Assembly: GCA_016788865.1 (NCBI GenBank)
Contig: JAEUSB010000004.1
Location: 19,060 to 83,059 of the forward strand
Reading direction: 5' to 3'
Source of the DNA: Leptospirales bacterium
Lineage (GTDB): Bacteria; Spirochaetota; Leptospiria; Leptospirales; Leptonemataceae
DNA: 64,000 nucleotides
Below are positions 36,188 through 45,525 of this stretch, piece by piece. The position numbers and the translations under genes are program-made. The notes beneath the pieces are model-generated. The model saw only the letters and a program-made list of their open reading frames with translations. It did no database searches and was not told where the DNA came from. How positions within the stretch are numbered: the stretch's first letter is position 1; each line of letters begins with the position of its first letter.

Positions 36188-38005
36188 ATGGCCAAATCCA
36201 CTGAATTTCCTTTGAGCACAATGCGGCATAGTGCTGCCCATATTTTAGCTCAAGCTTTGCGGGAACGCTATCCCGATGCAAGCCTTGCGATCGGTCCGGA
36301 TACCGAGCATGGATTCTTTTACGACGTGAAAGTGGACCCTCCCCTGCGGAGCGAAGATCTGCCCGATCTAGAGAAGCGGATGAAGAAGATTGTGAAGATG
36401 AGTCAGCGCTTTGAGCGGTTTCACCTGCCCATGGACGAGGGCATCAAACAGCTCGAGGCGCAAGGCCAGCTCTATAAGGCCGAGATGGCGCGTGAGTTGA
36501 AGAAGAAGGGTGAGACGGAGCTCTCGTTCTACAGAAATGTTAGGCCCGGCAAGGAGAATGCCGAGAAATCGGCACTGTTTATTGACATGTGCAATGGTCC
36601 GCATGTCGAGCACACGGGGCAGATAGGTGTATTCAAATTGGCGAGCGTATCCGGGGCCTACTGGAAAGGAAGAACTGACGAACCGCAGCTGCAGAGAATA
36701 TCCGGATACCTCTTTAAGACGGAGGAGGAGTTAAAGGCCTACGAGTTCATGGTGGAAGAGGCGAAGAAGCGCGACCACCGACGGCTAGGCGTGGATCTTG
36801 AGCTGTTTACTACATCTGAGAAAATAGGTCCGGGTTTGATCCTCTGGCTTCCGAGAGGAAATCTGATCAAGGAGGAACTTGAAACCTGGGCCAAGGCAAC
36901 TGAGGCTCAGCATGGTTACCAGCGAGTGACGACTCCTGTGATAACCAAGGAGGATCTCTTCTATACAAGTGAGCATCTGCCGCATTACAAGGAGTCGATG
37001 TTCCCTCCGATGCGGGTGGATGATGAGAACTATTACATAAAGCCGATGAATTGCCCGTTTCATCATACCATTTTCTCAATGCGGCCGCGCAGCTACCGAG
37101 AATTGCCTCTGCGCTTCGCAGAGTATGGATTATGCCATCGGTATGAAGATTCGGGATCGCTGATGGGCCTTATGCGGGTTCGTGCTATGGAGATGAATGA
37201 TGCGCATATATATTGTTCCGAAGAAGACGCCGTTTCCGAATTCTTGAATGTTCTCAAGCTTCATGAGTACTATTACAAAACACTTGGGATTGAGAAATAC
37301 CACATGGTGCTGGCGCTCAGGAATCCTGAGAATACCAAGTATCACGGTGATGAGAAGATGTGGAAGCGCGCAGAGGCCCTGACCCGCGAAGCAATGGAAA
37401 CGTCAGGCATTAATTATACGGTAGAAGAAGATGGGGCAGCATTCTATGGGCCAAAGGTGGATTTCCAGATTGTTTCTTCAATCGGGCGGGAATTTACAGC
37501 CAGTACCTGTCAGCTTGATCTATTCATGCCTGAGAAATTTGACCTGAAGTTTATTGATCGCGACGGGACTACGAGGCGGCCGGCTTGTTTGCATCGTAGT
37601 CCGCTGGGTACTCATGAGCGGTTTGTGGGGTTCTTGATCGAACATTTTGCCGGAGCCTTCCCACTGTGGCTTGCTCCGGAGCAGATTCGGATCTTGCCAG
37701 TTAGCGAGAATGTCTGGGGCTATTGCAGGGAAATGGAAACAACTCTCCGCCAGGCAGGTTTTCGAGTGATGGTAGATGACAGCAACGAAACCCTTGGGAA
37801 ACGCATCCGTAACGCGGAGAAGTTGAAGGTCCCGCGCATGGTGGTTATTGGCGACCAGGAAAAGGACAGAGGAGTTTTGAACTGGCGAGACTATTTCAGC
37901 GGGCAGAAGTTTGAAGTTGACTTGACCTCTTTCATTGCAGAGGCCAGAGAAGAGCTCGCTTCAAAACGGATTAGGCCGATGGCAAAGCCGCAACCCGCTT
38001 CTTGA
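36188..38005 (+). CDS. thrS: threonyl-tRNA synthetase lacking the TGS domain
   Basis: 605 residues from ATG 36188. It begins directly in the editing/SAD domain (MRHSAAHILAQALRERYPD; HxxxH metal motif; later DMCNGPHVEHTG), with no N-terminal TGS domain. The class II core follows: motif 2 ELPLRFAEYGLCHRYEDSG and LMRVRAMEMNDAHIYC, and motif 3 with ACLHRSPLGTHERFVGFLIEHFAGAFPLWL split over adjacent segments. The anticodon-binding domain ends the protein (VMVDDSNETLGKRIRNAEKLK). Catalyses Thr-tRNA formation in the cytosol. Some bacterial ThrRSs are known to lack TGS, so this is likely functional. Confidence 0.95.
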   Translation: MAKSTEFPLSTMRHSAAHILAQALRERYPDASLAIGPDTEHGFFYDVKVDPPLRSEDLPDLEKRMKKIVKMSQRFERFHLPMDEGIKQLEAQGQLYKAEMARELKKKGETELSFYRNVRPGKENAEKSALFIDMCNGPHVEHTGQIGVFKLASVSGAYWKGRTDEPQLQRISGYLFKTEEELKAYEFMVEEAKKRDHRRLGVDLELFTTSEKIGPGLILWLPRGNLIKEELETWAKATEAQHGYQRVTTPVITKEDLFYTSEHLPHYKESMFPPMRVDDENYYIKPMNCPFHHTIFSMRPRSYRELPLRFAEYGLCHRYEDSGSLMGLMRVRAMEMNDAHIYCSEEDAVSEFLNVLKLHEYYYKTLGIEKYHMVLALRNPENTKYHGDEKMWKRAEALTREAMETSGINYTVEEDGAAFYGPKVDFQIVSSIGREFTASTCQLDLFMPEKFDLKFIDRDGTTRRPACLHRSPLGTHERFVGFLIEHFAGAFPLWLAPEQIRILPVSENVWGYCREMETTLRQAGFRVMVDDSNETLGKRIRNAEKLKVPRMVVIGDQEKDRGVLNWRDYFSGQKFEVDLTSFIAEAREELASKRIRPMAKPQPAS

Positions 38006-38074
38006 GACTGGTTCGCATTTCCCGCAAAAAAATAGGTCGCGCCCCTTTTTCTGATTGATTCTAAATCAAGACTC

Positions 38075-38095
38075 ATTCTAATTTAGGATTGGAAT
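38075..38095. promoter_or_regulatory. possible PerR/Fur-type operator upstream of rubrerythrin
   Basis: ATTCTAA (38075-38081) and TTGGAAT (38089-38095) form an imperfect inverted repeat resembling the arms of PerR boxes. A further ATTCTAA-like element lies at 38058-38064. Position about 40-60 bases before the rubrerythrin ATG fits promoter control by peroxide. Identity of the regulator is inferred only from motif shape. Confidence 0.35.
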
Positions 38096-38134
38096 GGGGC
38101 CCCCCTTTATTTTGAGGAGCTCCAGGGAGGAAGA

Positions 38135-38554
38135 ATGTCCAATCTTAAAGGAACTAAAACGCATGAGAATCTGAAAGCTGCGTTTGCGGGTGAATCACAG
38201 GCGAACCGTCGTTATCTGTATTTCGCAAAGCAAGCGGACGTGGAAGGATATCCTGATATTGCAGGATTGTTTCGCGACACTGCAGAAGGCGAAACTGGTC
38301 ACGCGCACGGTCACCTTGAGTACATGCGCAAAGTAGGAGACCCGGCAACCGGTCTTCCTATTGGCGATAGCGTACTCAATCTTAAAGCTGCTGTTGCAGG
38401 TGAAACACACGAATACACGGATATGTATCCTGGTATGGCGAAAGTTGCCCGCGAGGAAGGCTTTGGAGAAATAGCAGATTGGTTTGAAACCCTTGCGAAA
38501 GCAGAAAAATCACATGCGGGAAGATTTGAGCAAGGCTTGAAATCTATTTCCTGA
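38135..38554 (+). CDS. rubrerythrin (di-iron domain only)
   Basis: 139 residues, the four-helix di-iron domain of rubrerythrin, a cytosolic peroxide reductase. Iron-ligand Glu/His motifs are visible: [35 protein letters not shown] and [11 protein letters not shown]. The usual C-terminal rubredoxin domain is absent, so electrons must come from another protein. A strong GGGAGGAAG ribosome site precedes the ATG, and a terminator follows. Downstream Fe-S oxidoreductase and DUF3501 genes form a set I recall as commonly linked with rubrerythrin. Confidence 0.9.
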   Translation: MSNLKGTKTHENLKAAFAGESQANRRYLYFAKQADVEGYPDIAGLFRDTAEGETGHAHGHLEYMRKVGDPATGLPIGDSVLNLKAAVAGETHEYTDMYPGMAKVAREEGFGEIADWFETLAKAEKSHAGRFEQGLKSIS

Positions 38555-38561
38555 CTTCAGT

Positions 38562-38593
38562 CCTGTCCGGCATGCGCCGGGCAGGTTTGTTTT
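38562..38593 (+). terminator. intrinsic terminator after rubrerythrin
   Basis: Stem CCTGTCCGGC (38562-38571) with GCCGGGCAGG (38576-38585), nine pairs plus one G-U, loop ATGC, then TTTGTTTT. It would make rubrerythrin more abundant than the two downstream genes. Confidence 0.75.
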
Positions 38594-38627
38594 GCATTAA
38601 TAAACTAACTAAACAAAGTAATATCAT

Positions 38628-40016
38628 ATGAATCCGCAGATATCTTACGACAACACATCGGATACCGTTTACGATCCCAAAAGTCCCCTGTACTGGGACC
38701 AATCGTCCGTCGATCGGGAGCTTGCGCGGGCGTTTGATCTCTGCAATGGCTGCAGAATGTGCTTCAAGTATTGCCCATCTTTTCCCTCGCTCTTTTCGCT
38801 GATGAACGAGAAAGAGTCTGTTCTGGATCTAACGGAAGCGGAGAAAGACAAGGTTATCGGTGAGTGTTATCAGTGTAAGATCTGCTACGTGAAATGTCCC
38901 TATACGGATCGGGATCATCATCCTTATAATCTGGACTATCCTGCATTGCTCCAGCGAGCCGTACACGTTAAGGCAAAGAAAGAGGGAGTGTCCATTCGCG
39001 ATAAGTTCTTACAGAATGCAGATATTGCTGGCAAGACAGCTGGTTTGATTGCAGGCCTTGCCAATCGGGCGCTCAACAGCAATTTCCACAGACGCATCAT
39101 GGAAGCGATTCTGGGGATTCACAGAAACAAGAAGATGCCGGAATTTCATAAAACCAGCTTTGCAAAATGGTTTAAGGGACGCATGGGTCCCAGGGAAAAG
39201 GCGGAGCTGGCTGCTGTGAAGGAAGAGTCGGCAAGCGCTGCCGACAAAGTGGCACTTTTTGCGACCTGTTTTGTGAATTACAACAATCCAGAGCTTGGTC
39301 AGGACACTGTCGAAGTTCTTGAAAAGAACAAAGTTGAGGTGGTTGTCCCGGATCAGAACTGTTGCGGTATGCCTGGCTTGAATACTGGCGATGTTGCCTG
39401 GGCAGTTGAGCGGATGAGCAAGAATGTCGAGTCGCTGTTTCCGTATGCACGGGATGGTTACAAGATCCTCGCCATCAATCCAACTTGCTCCCTGACATTG
39501 AAGAAGGACCTGGTTCCGTTTCTACCGGAGGAAATGCGAGCGAAAGCGGAAGTTGTTTCAAAGGCTACGATGGATGTCCATGAGTACCTGTTCGAACTAA
39601 AGAAGCAGGATAAGTTTAATCGCAACTTCGAAAGCACCCCAGGTAAGGTGGCCTATCATGTCCCCTGTCATTTGCGCGCTCAAAACATAGGGTTTCGCTC
39701 GCGCGATATGCTCCGGTTAATCCCTGGCGCCGAGATCGGCGTGGTGGATGAATGCTGCGGCCACAATGGAACATGGGCCATGAAGGAAGAGTACTTTGAG
39801 ATGAGTCTCGAAGCCGGCAAGCGTGCGTTTGAAGGCATCAAGGAGAAAGAATCAAATCAGGTGGCGACCGATTGTCCGCTGGCCGCGATCCAGATTGAAC
39901 AGGGACTGGGTCTTGAATCGAGACCGGATCATCCGGTGCAGATCCTCGCACGTGCGTATCGGAAGCCTGGAGCTGGCGGTTTTTCGGCACCTGTCGCAAA
40001 GGAGGAAGCAAAATGA
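38628..40016 (+). CDS. Fe-S oxidoreductase with 4Fe-4S and CCG domains (GlpC/HdrD-like)
   Basis: 462 residues. The N-terminal ferredoxin domain has two CxxCxxCxxxCP clusters (CNGCRMCFKYCP and CYQCKICYVKCP). Two CCG domains follow, with NCCGMPGLNTGD and ECCGHNGTWAMKEE, plus VPCHLRAQN. This is the heterodisulphide-reductase-type electron-transfer arrangement. In the rubrerythrin-CCG-DUF3501 set it is the likely electron donor to rubrerythrin (inference). Its stop overlaps the next ATG (ATGA). Confidence 0.88.
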   Translation: MNPQISYDNTSDTVYDPKSPLYWDQSSVDRELARAFDLCNGCRMCFKYCPSFPSLFSLMNEKESVLDLTEAEKDKVIGECYQCKICYVKCPYTDRDHHPYNLDYPALLQRAVHVKAKKEGVSIRDKFLQNADIAGKTAGLIAGLANRALNSNFHRRIMEAILGIHRNKKMPEFHKTSFAKWFKGRMGPREKAELAAVKEESASAADKVALFATCFVNYNNPELGQDTVEVLEKNKVEVVVPDQNCCGMPGLNTGDVAWAVERMSKNVESLFPYARDGYKILAINPTCSLTLKKDLVPFLPEEMRAKAEVVSKATMDVHEYLFELKKQDKFNRNFESTPGKVAYHVPCHLRAQNIGFRSRDMLRLIPGAEIGVVDECCGHNGTWAMKEEYFEMSLEAGKRAFEGIKEKESNQVATDCPLAAIQIEQGLGLESRPDHPVQILARAYRKPGAGGFSAPVAKEEAK

Positions 40017-40591
40017 ACAAAATAAGTCGGAATGATATTGTACCAATGGCGGACTATGAACGTATTCGCGAGGAGTTTCGTGCGCGTGCAATGCGAGTGA
40101 AGGATTCACGGCGGATCGCTGTTGGGCCATATTTGACATTCTTGTTTGAGAACAGAGATACCATGATTTACCAGGTGCAAGAGATGATTCGCGCTGAGGG
40201 AATCCGAGGTGATGCTGCTGTTCAGCATGAAATCGATACATACAATGAGCTTGTCCCAGGGGAATTTGAACTGCGCGCCACGTTGCTGATCGAGTTTGAC
40301 AACCCTGTGGTTCGCGCTGTGAAACTCCAGGAATTGGTCGGCCTCGAGAAGCATGTGTCTCTGGTGATCGATCGAGATTTTGTGGTGTCTGCAGTATTCG
40401 ATGAGAAGCAGATGGACCCGAACAAACTTTCCAGCGTGCAGTATATTTATTTTCCGCTGGGACAAAAAGCTACGGAAGCGTTTTTGTCCACCAGTCATGT
40501 GGAAATCGTTACGAGTCATCCTGCCTGCAGCTATCGTCAGTCACTGGGACCGGAACAATTGGCGGCTCTCAAAGAAGACCTCAGGGCATGA
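40013..40591 (+). CDS. DUF3501 family protein
   Basis: 192 residues, cytosolic. It begins NKISRNDIVPMADYERIREEF, has FLFENRDTMIYQVQEM in the core, and FLSTSHVEIVTSH toward the end, matching the DUF3501 family I associate with rubrerythrin and CCG genes. A near-perfect AAAGGAGG ribosome site precedes the ATG. Its stop overlaps an ATG at 40588 (ATGA) that would start the next gene. Function is unknown but co-inheritance suggests peroxide or oxygen defence. Confidence 0.85.
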   Translation: MNKISRNDIVPMADYERIREEFRARAMRVKDSRRIAVGPYLTFLFENRDTMIYQVQEMIRAEGIRGDAAVQHEIDTYNELVPGEFELRATLLIEFDNPVVRAVKLQELVGLEKHVSLVIDRDFVVSAVFDEKQMDPNKLSSVQYIYFPLGQKATEAFLSTSHVEIVTSHPACSYRQSLGPEQLAALKEDLRA

Positions 40592-42179
40592 AGCGTCATT
40601 CGCGGACCGGTGGGAATACTCGAGAGGAAACACAGGCCGTCGGAAGCCCTTTTCGTTTGGTGCTGAGGCCTGCCGCAAGGGAAGCATCTTTGCCTTACTC
40701 CTTGCTGGTACTGTCCTGGTTTCTGGCCTTTTTTCGGCTGAGTCTGTCGATGATGCTGCTGCGGCCCGGCGGGCTGTTGTCCGCATCGAGGTGAGTTATT
40801 TTGAATACAGTTACGATGCCCCCTACAAGCCGCCCGGGGTTCGTCGCGCAAGCGGCACGGGGTTCATTATAGAAGGAAACCGCATTCTCACGAATGCACA
40901 TGTTGTCAGTCAGGCAAATACCATCCGGCTGCATCGACCTGACCGGAAGGAAGACTATCCGGCCACCGTGGCTTTCATAGCACACGATTGTGATCTGGCA
41001 CTTCTCAAGGTCGAGGACACTGCATTCTTCAAGGATTCGGCGCCACTCGAAATAGGTAAGTCACCCGAGCTGAATTCCCCGGTGATGGTCATAGGCTTTC
41101 CCATAGGTGGGGACAGAGTTTCAATCACACGTGGTATTGTTTCGCGTAAGGATATGGACACTTACGCCCACAGCACTGTAGATTCCCATGCGACCATTCA
41201 GGTAGATGCGGCAATAAACCCAGGCAATTCAGGTGGCCCTGGCCTGCAGGGCGGTAAGGTTATCGGGGTTGCGTTTCAATCGTTTACTCGAGGCGAGAAT
41301 CTGGGTTATTTGATCCCGCCGGAAGTGATAGGTAAGTTCCTGGAGGATGTCAAAGACAACAGATACGACGGGTATATTGACTTTGGAACCAATGAGCTAT
41401 CCACGCGAAATGCGACTCTTAGAAATGCGCTCGGACTGAGTGGTCTGGTATCAGAACCAGACAGCGGTGTGCTGGTCTATGACGTCCTGGCCGGGAGCTC
41501 TGCTGACGGATTTATCAAGCCCGGCGACATACTGTTGCGCGTGAATGGTCAAAAGATCTCGCAGGATGGTGAGATTGAACTTGGCGGACATTTAAGCCCT
41601 TACGTTGAAATGCTGGATAATTTTTCAGCTGGCACGCGGATCTCAGTTCAGCTGCTGAGAAACGGGAAGATCATGGAAACAGATTTCCCGGCCAGAAAAG
41701 CAAAGATCGTGGATTTCATGAGGGTCAACTATGATTCGCCACCACCTTTCTTGATTCAGGCCGGCCACGTTTTTCAACCTCTGGATGCCAATTTGATGCA
41801 ACAGTACACAAGAACCTGGACCCGGGAAGGGAGGGCTGACCTGCTGTATCGGTACAATCATTTCCTGACAGGCCAGTTGTATAAGGAAGTGAACTCGTTT
41901 GTGATTCTGACCGGTCGGCTGAATGATGCCGCGAATCTTTATAACGAGCGCTTTGTATTCCAGGTCGTGGAGACCGTCAATGGCGCAAAGGTAAAGGATT
42001 TCCAGGATTTTGCGAAGCGAATGCAAGAGGGTGCAAGAGGGTCGCAAATTGTGATTCAATTCTCGAATGGGACAGTTCCTCTTGTGCTCGACTGCTCGAA
42101 GCTCGAAGAAGCCAATGCGAGGATTCGCAAAACGTACGGATTACAGAAAGATTCGTATGTCCCTGAGGTGGCGCGATGA
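40588..42179 (+). CDS. HtrA/DegP-like serine protease with PDZ region; start in a different frame (possible frameshift)
   Basis: About 500 residues after a hydrophobic segment (GSIFALLLAGTVLVSGLFS), predicted periplasmic. The trypsin-like domain has all three catalytic residues: His in TNAHVV, Asp in HDCDLALLKV, Ser in INPGNSGGP. A PDZ domain follows (SGVLVYDVLAGSSADGFIKPGDILLRVNG split over strands), then a second PDZ-like C-terminal region. The coupled ATG at 40588 is in another frame and runs only to 40794. The protease frame itself has no ATG/GTG/TTG between 40500 and the mature domain. Either an indel near 40600-40690 or an odd start (ATG 40497) must be assumed. It overlaps the next gene by 4 bases. 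Confidence 0.8.
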
Positions 42180-43660
42180 ATCTGTTCAGGCGATTCCCGC
42201 TAGCACTGGGCCTGGTTTTTTCTCTGACTTCGGCTCTGCGTGCACTCGAGATTTCTGACGCACAAATCAAGAAGGGTATAGTTCTTGTTACAGTCACTCC
42301 CGTAGAAGAAGATTCAACGAGGCCCTGGCTCAAAGAACAAGGAAACCCGCAGACTAGACTGGGTCTGGTGCTTTCGGGGAAACGGATACTTGTGCTCGAA
42401 AGCGACATCAGGCTGGCAGCCTTGATTGAAGTCCGCAAACATTCGTCCGTCCATCCCGTCACCGCAAGACTCGTGCGAGCTGATCGTGAGGTGGATCTTG
42501 CAATTATAACGGTGGAAGGTGACTTCTTTGGCGATCTAGCCCCTTTGCCATTTGCTCCCGACGCTCAGCCGGGGGCCGCGCTCCAGTCGGTTCACATTGA
42601 TGGTCTATTTCGCGTTCAGCGTTCGGCCGTAACCCTGGCAGAGCTCGAAACCGACTCTGCTACTGGGGTGACTGCGTTCCCAATTGGGGACTTTTCCTCT
42701 ATTGAACCGTTTCCGCAGGGGGGTCTGCTTGTTCAGGATGGAAAGCTGGCTGGATTCATTCATGATAGAAGCAACAGTAAGAAGCTGGGTTTCCTATTTC
42801 CGTCTTTGCTACACTCCTTCGAGCAGCAGGCAGCCGGCACTTACAAAGGATTTGCATCGATTGGATTCGAGTATGAGTCGTTGATTGATCCGGCCTTGCG
42901 CAAGCACTATACAGTTCCTGAAACCAGCAAAGGGCCGCTGGTGACCCGGGTCCTCCCGGGCACCAGTGCATTCGGCCAACTTCAAAAGGGCGACGTTATC
43001 ACGGCAATCGATGGAATTGCGCTCGATGAGCGTGGGCTATTTGACGCAGGTGTCTCGGGGAAGCAGCGTCTCGATTTGCTATTCTTCAGCCGTCGGGGCC
43101 GAATTCGCCTTCCAGGCGAGGTCTTGAATCTTTCCGTACTCCGCGCTGGTAAGCCGGTAGCTGTAGCCATGACACTGAAGGCCAATGAGAAAACTGCCGT
43201 TCGCGTTCCGGCACTGCGCGTAACTGAATCCAGCTATGTAGTTGAAGGAGGCCTGGTCTTTCTTGAGCTCTCTTCAACGTACTTGCTTGCTGCATACGGT
43301 GCGAACTACGCAAGCGTGGCCCCTGAGCTTGCCTATCTTGCCCAATCAAAGCACTTGCGTACGGAACCTGGCGATGATACAATTGTTGTACTCTCGCGCC
43401 TGTACCCGGACGATTCGAATCTTGGTTATGAGCAGGTGCAGGGAGCCGTTGTAAAGAAAGCGGCCGATATCCCGATCCATAATCTGAAGCATTTCAGATC
43501 CATTATCGAGAAGGAAAAAGGAAGCAAGTTTCTGAAACTGGAACTGTCGGCCGGAAGAGTAATCTATCTGGATTCACAAAACAGGTCGGCCATCAACAAG
43601 AGAATTCGGGAGCGATACGGAATTCCGGCGGATGCTCGAATTATTGGAGAAGATACTTGA
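42176..43660 (+). CDS. catalytically dead HtrA-like paralogue (pseudoprotease) with PDZ
   Basis: 494 residues with a signal peptide (FRRFPLALGLVFSLTSALRA). The domain order matches the protease just upstream, including similar C-termini (RIRERYGIPADARII versus RIRKTYGLQKDSYVP). The catalytic His segment reads RILVLESDI in place of NAHVV, and the Ser loop reads PQGGLLVQDGK in place of GNSGGP. Only the Asp-type DREVDLAII remains. A PDZ domain lies about 255-345. The ATGA overlap indicates near-equal synthesis with the active protease, suggesting a heteromeric regulator or substrate-binding partner (inference). Confidence 0.82.
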   Translation: MNLFRRFPLALGLVFSLTSALRALEISDAQIKKGIVLVTVTPVEEDSTRPWLKEQGNPQTRLGLVLSGKRILVLESDIRLAALIEVRKHSSVHPVTARLVRADREVDLAIITVEGDFFGDLAPLPFAPDAQPGAALQSVHIDGLFRVQRSAVTLAELETDSATGVTAFPIGDFSSIEPFPQGGLLVQDGKLAGFIHDRSNSKKLGFLFPSLLHSFEQQAAGTYKGFASIGFEYESLIDPALRKHYTVPETSKGPLVTRVLPGTSAFGQLQKGDVITAIDGIALDERGLFDAGVSGKQRLDLLFFSRRGRIRLPGEVLNLSVLRAGKPVAVAMTLKANEKTAVRVPALRVTESSYVVEGGLVFLELSSTYLLAAYGANYASVAPELAYLAQSKHLRTEPGDDTIVVLSRLYPDDSNLGYEQVQGAVVKKAADIPIHNLKHFRSIIEKEKGSKFLKLELSAGRVIYLDSQNRSAINKRIRERYGIPADARIIGEDT

Positions 43661-44456
43661 GGCCGATGTTTGCCCGCATACGATCGCGGTAACCTCGGTC
43701 TTCCTGGCCCAGGTGTTTGATTGGGAAATCCAACCCGGCGCGAAGCGATACGGATCGACCTGAAAGCATGAGTCCTGGGGAAAAGAAAACTGTGCCGTAG
43801 TCAGTGCCGGGCATTTCCTCACCGCGAAAACGATCTGCGGAATACACCCTGGAGGTAACACCCATCATGAGGTTTACCGGCCAGGTTTCACCGGAGTAAT
43901 CACCAATGCCCCAGCCAAACATCAGACCACCTGCAAGGACATCGCCCTGCCTGTAGTCTCCGCGCGCTTTGTTCCAGGTATGCCGGGCCAGGAGTTCCAT
44001 GTTCAACTGGTCGCGTCTGTATCCCAGGCTAACGCCGGTATCCATCCGATACCCGCGCTGCAGCCCGGCCAGGCCAGATTCTTCCTTCCGAGCCGTTGAG
44101 ATTCCCGCTACTTCGCTTACGTCCAGCTTAAAGCGTCCAGAATCGATAGCTCGGAATCGACCTTCCATATTGACATAATTCAACCCTTCCGACCGGCCAT
44201 CTGCGAGGCCAGTAGCCTCATTTTTTGCGTATTCGAGTGAACCAGTGAGGAAGAGCCGGCCGAGAGTGGCCTCCAGGGGCAGAAACACCGGGATTGTGTA
44301 GGAGCGCAGGGTTTGAGAATCGCTCCGGCGTTCCGAATAGCGGAACCCACCCCCAACAATGCCGGAGAGCTGGTTGCCAATCTGCGCCGGCTGGGCTTGC
44401 AAGTTGCCCGAAAGGGAAATCGCGGCTACCAGGATGGTGGAGAATCGAGTCTTCAA
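43641..44456 (-). CDS. outer-membrane beta-barrel protein
   Basis: 271 residues. Cleavable signal peptide ending LQAQ, then alternating-hydrophobicity strands with Gly-Tyr-rich turns (GGGFRYSERR, VSLGYRRDQLNMELLA, LGLKYLLQ-type end ANIGLKYLLQ). The terminal strand ends in a hydrophobic/Gln pattern typical of barrels. Specific transport or enzyme role unknown. The 3' end overlaps the pseudoprotease gene by 20 bases. Confidence 0.75.
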   Translation of the reverse strand: MKTRFSTILVAAISLSGNLQAQPAQIGNQLSGIVGGGFRYSERRSDSQTLRSYTIPVFLPLEATLGRLFLTGSLEYAKNEATGLADGRSEGLNYVNMEGRFRAIDSGRFKLDVSEVAGISTARKEESGLAGLQRGYRMDTGVSLGYRRDQLNMELLARHTWNKARGDYRQGDVLAGGLMFGWGIGDYSGETWPVNLMMGVTSRVYSADRFRGEEMPGTDYGTVFFSPGLMLSGRSVSLRAGLDFPIKHLGQEDRGYRDRMRANIGLKYLLQ

Positions 44457-44591
44457 GGTTTCTTCTCTATAAGACGGTCAGACTTTTTTATTTGCACCCT
44501 TTTTCCACGCATTTCAAGAAGTTTTACCCAATCTACGGATTTTTATTGGCCACAGAGGACCCCTGATGTCGATTACACAAATCGGTTCTTA

Positions 44592-45524
44592 ATGTCAGAC
44601 TCTAAAAGCAAAATGATGGATTTTGTGGCTAAACTCTGGGCGAATCCGGCCCTGCAGGGTGCCTCTGTGGTAAAAAAAGAAAACCAGATTCTGGGTTTCA
44701 TTCGCGAGAACCAGGCGCAGCTTCAGGCTGCCTTTGACCTTCCGGCCTATTTTCCGGGCCTGGGTTGGGACGGCTCGATACGTCTGCTGTTTTCCGTCCT
44801 CAATGAGCGCATCGTAGAATCCGTCGAGCCCCTGTTAGACAAAATCTTGTCTAACGTGTTACAAGCGGAAGTCCTCAAAGAGCTGGAGTTCCACTCCAAT
44901 GAGTTTGATCACCACCGAATAAAAGAGTTCATCATAAAGAATCTTCGCAACAAGGCCACGCGGGATCCTTACATTGCCGCACTCGAGACAATCTCTTTTG
45001 GGCTCTTTGAAAGGTACATTCCCAAGATCATGGCTCGCCACAAAGTCATTCACAATGAGTTGTATCGCAAGGATCGCATGCATTCGCAGCCAAACGTTGT
45101 TTGCAATTTCCTGCAACTTGCATCACTTTTCCGTCCGCTCTTCTGGCATAAGTTTCCTTCGGGCTCGCAGGAGCTCAGTCTGGCGTCCTTTGCCAAAGAT
45201 CCTCGCGGGTACGAAGCTACCATACCCAAGCTTCAGGCCGTGATGGTCCAGGAAATTGGCGGAGTACCTGAGCGTTTGCTCCGGGCGGGGACGGACAGCT
45301 GTCTGAGTGCTGAGGTTCATCCCGCAACAGGTGGCTCGGCACGTCTAATAGCCATCATGATAAGCCGGGCCGGAGAGTACGATCCGGCTCGTAAGCAGGA
45401 CAGAGGAGCTGAAAGCCCCGACAAATCATGGTTTCACATTCACAGAAAGACTGCAAAATACTATGGGTTTGACGCGCGCTACCTGGACGAGTTGTACCAG
45501 ATAGCAAGCGAAGAAGGCTGGTAA
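44592..45524 (+). CDS. protein of unknown function upstream of the voltage-sensor operon
   Basis: 310 residues from ATG 44592, soluble, helical (KMMDFVAKLWANPALQG, FERYIPKIMARHKVIHNELY). No domain recognised. It ends 1 base before the voltage-sensor gene at 45526, so the three genes 44592-48278 are probably one operon and it may be an accessory or downstream effector of that system. Confidence 0.7.
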   Translation: MSDSKSKMMDFVAKLWANPALQGASVVKKENQILGFIRENQAQLQAAFDLPAYFPGLGWDGSIRLLFSVLNERIVESVEPLLDKILSNVLQAEVLKELEFHSNEFDHHRIKEFIIKNLRNKATRDPYIAALETISFGLFERYIPKIMARHKVIHNELYRKDRMHSQPNVVCNFLQLASLFRPLFWHKFPSGSQELSLASFAKDPRGYEATIPKLQAVMVQEIGGVPERLLRAGTDSCLSAEVHPATGGSARLIAIMISRAGEYDPARKQDRGAESPDKSWFHIHRKTAKYYGFDARYLDELYQIASEEGW

Positions 45525-45525
45525 C

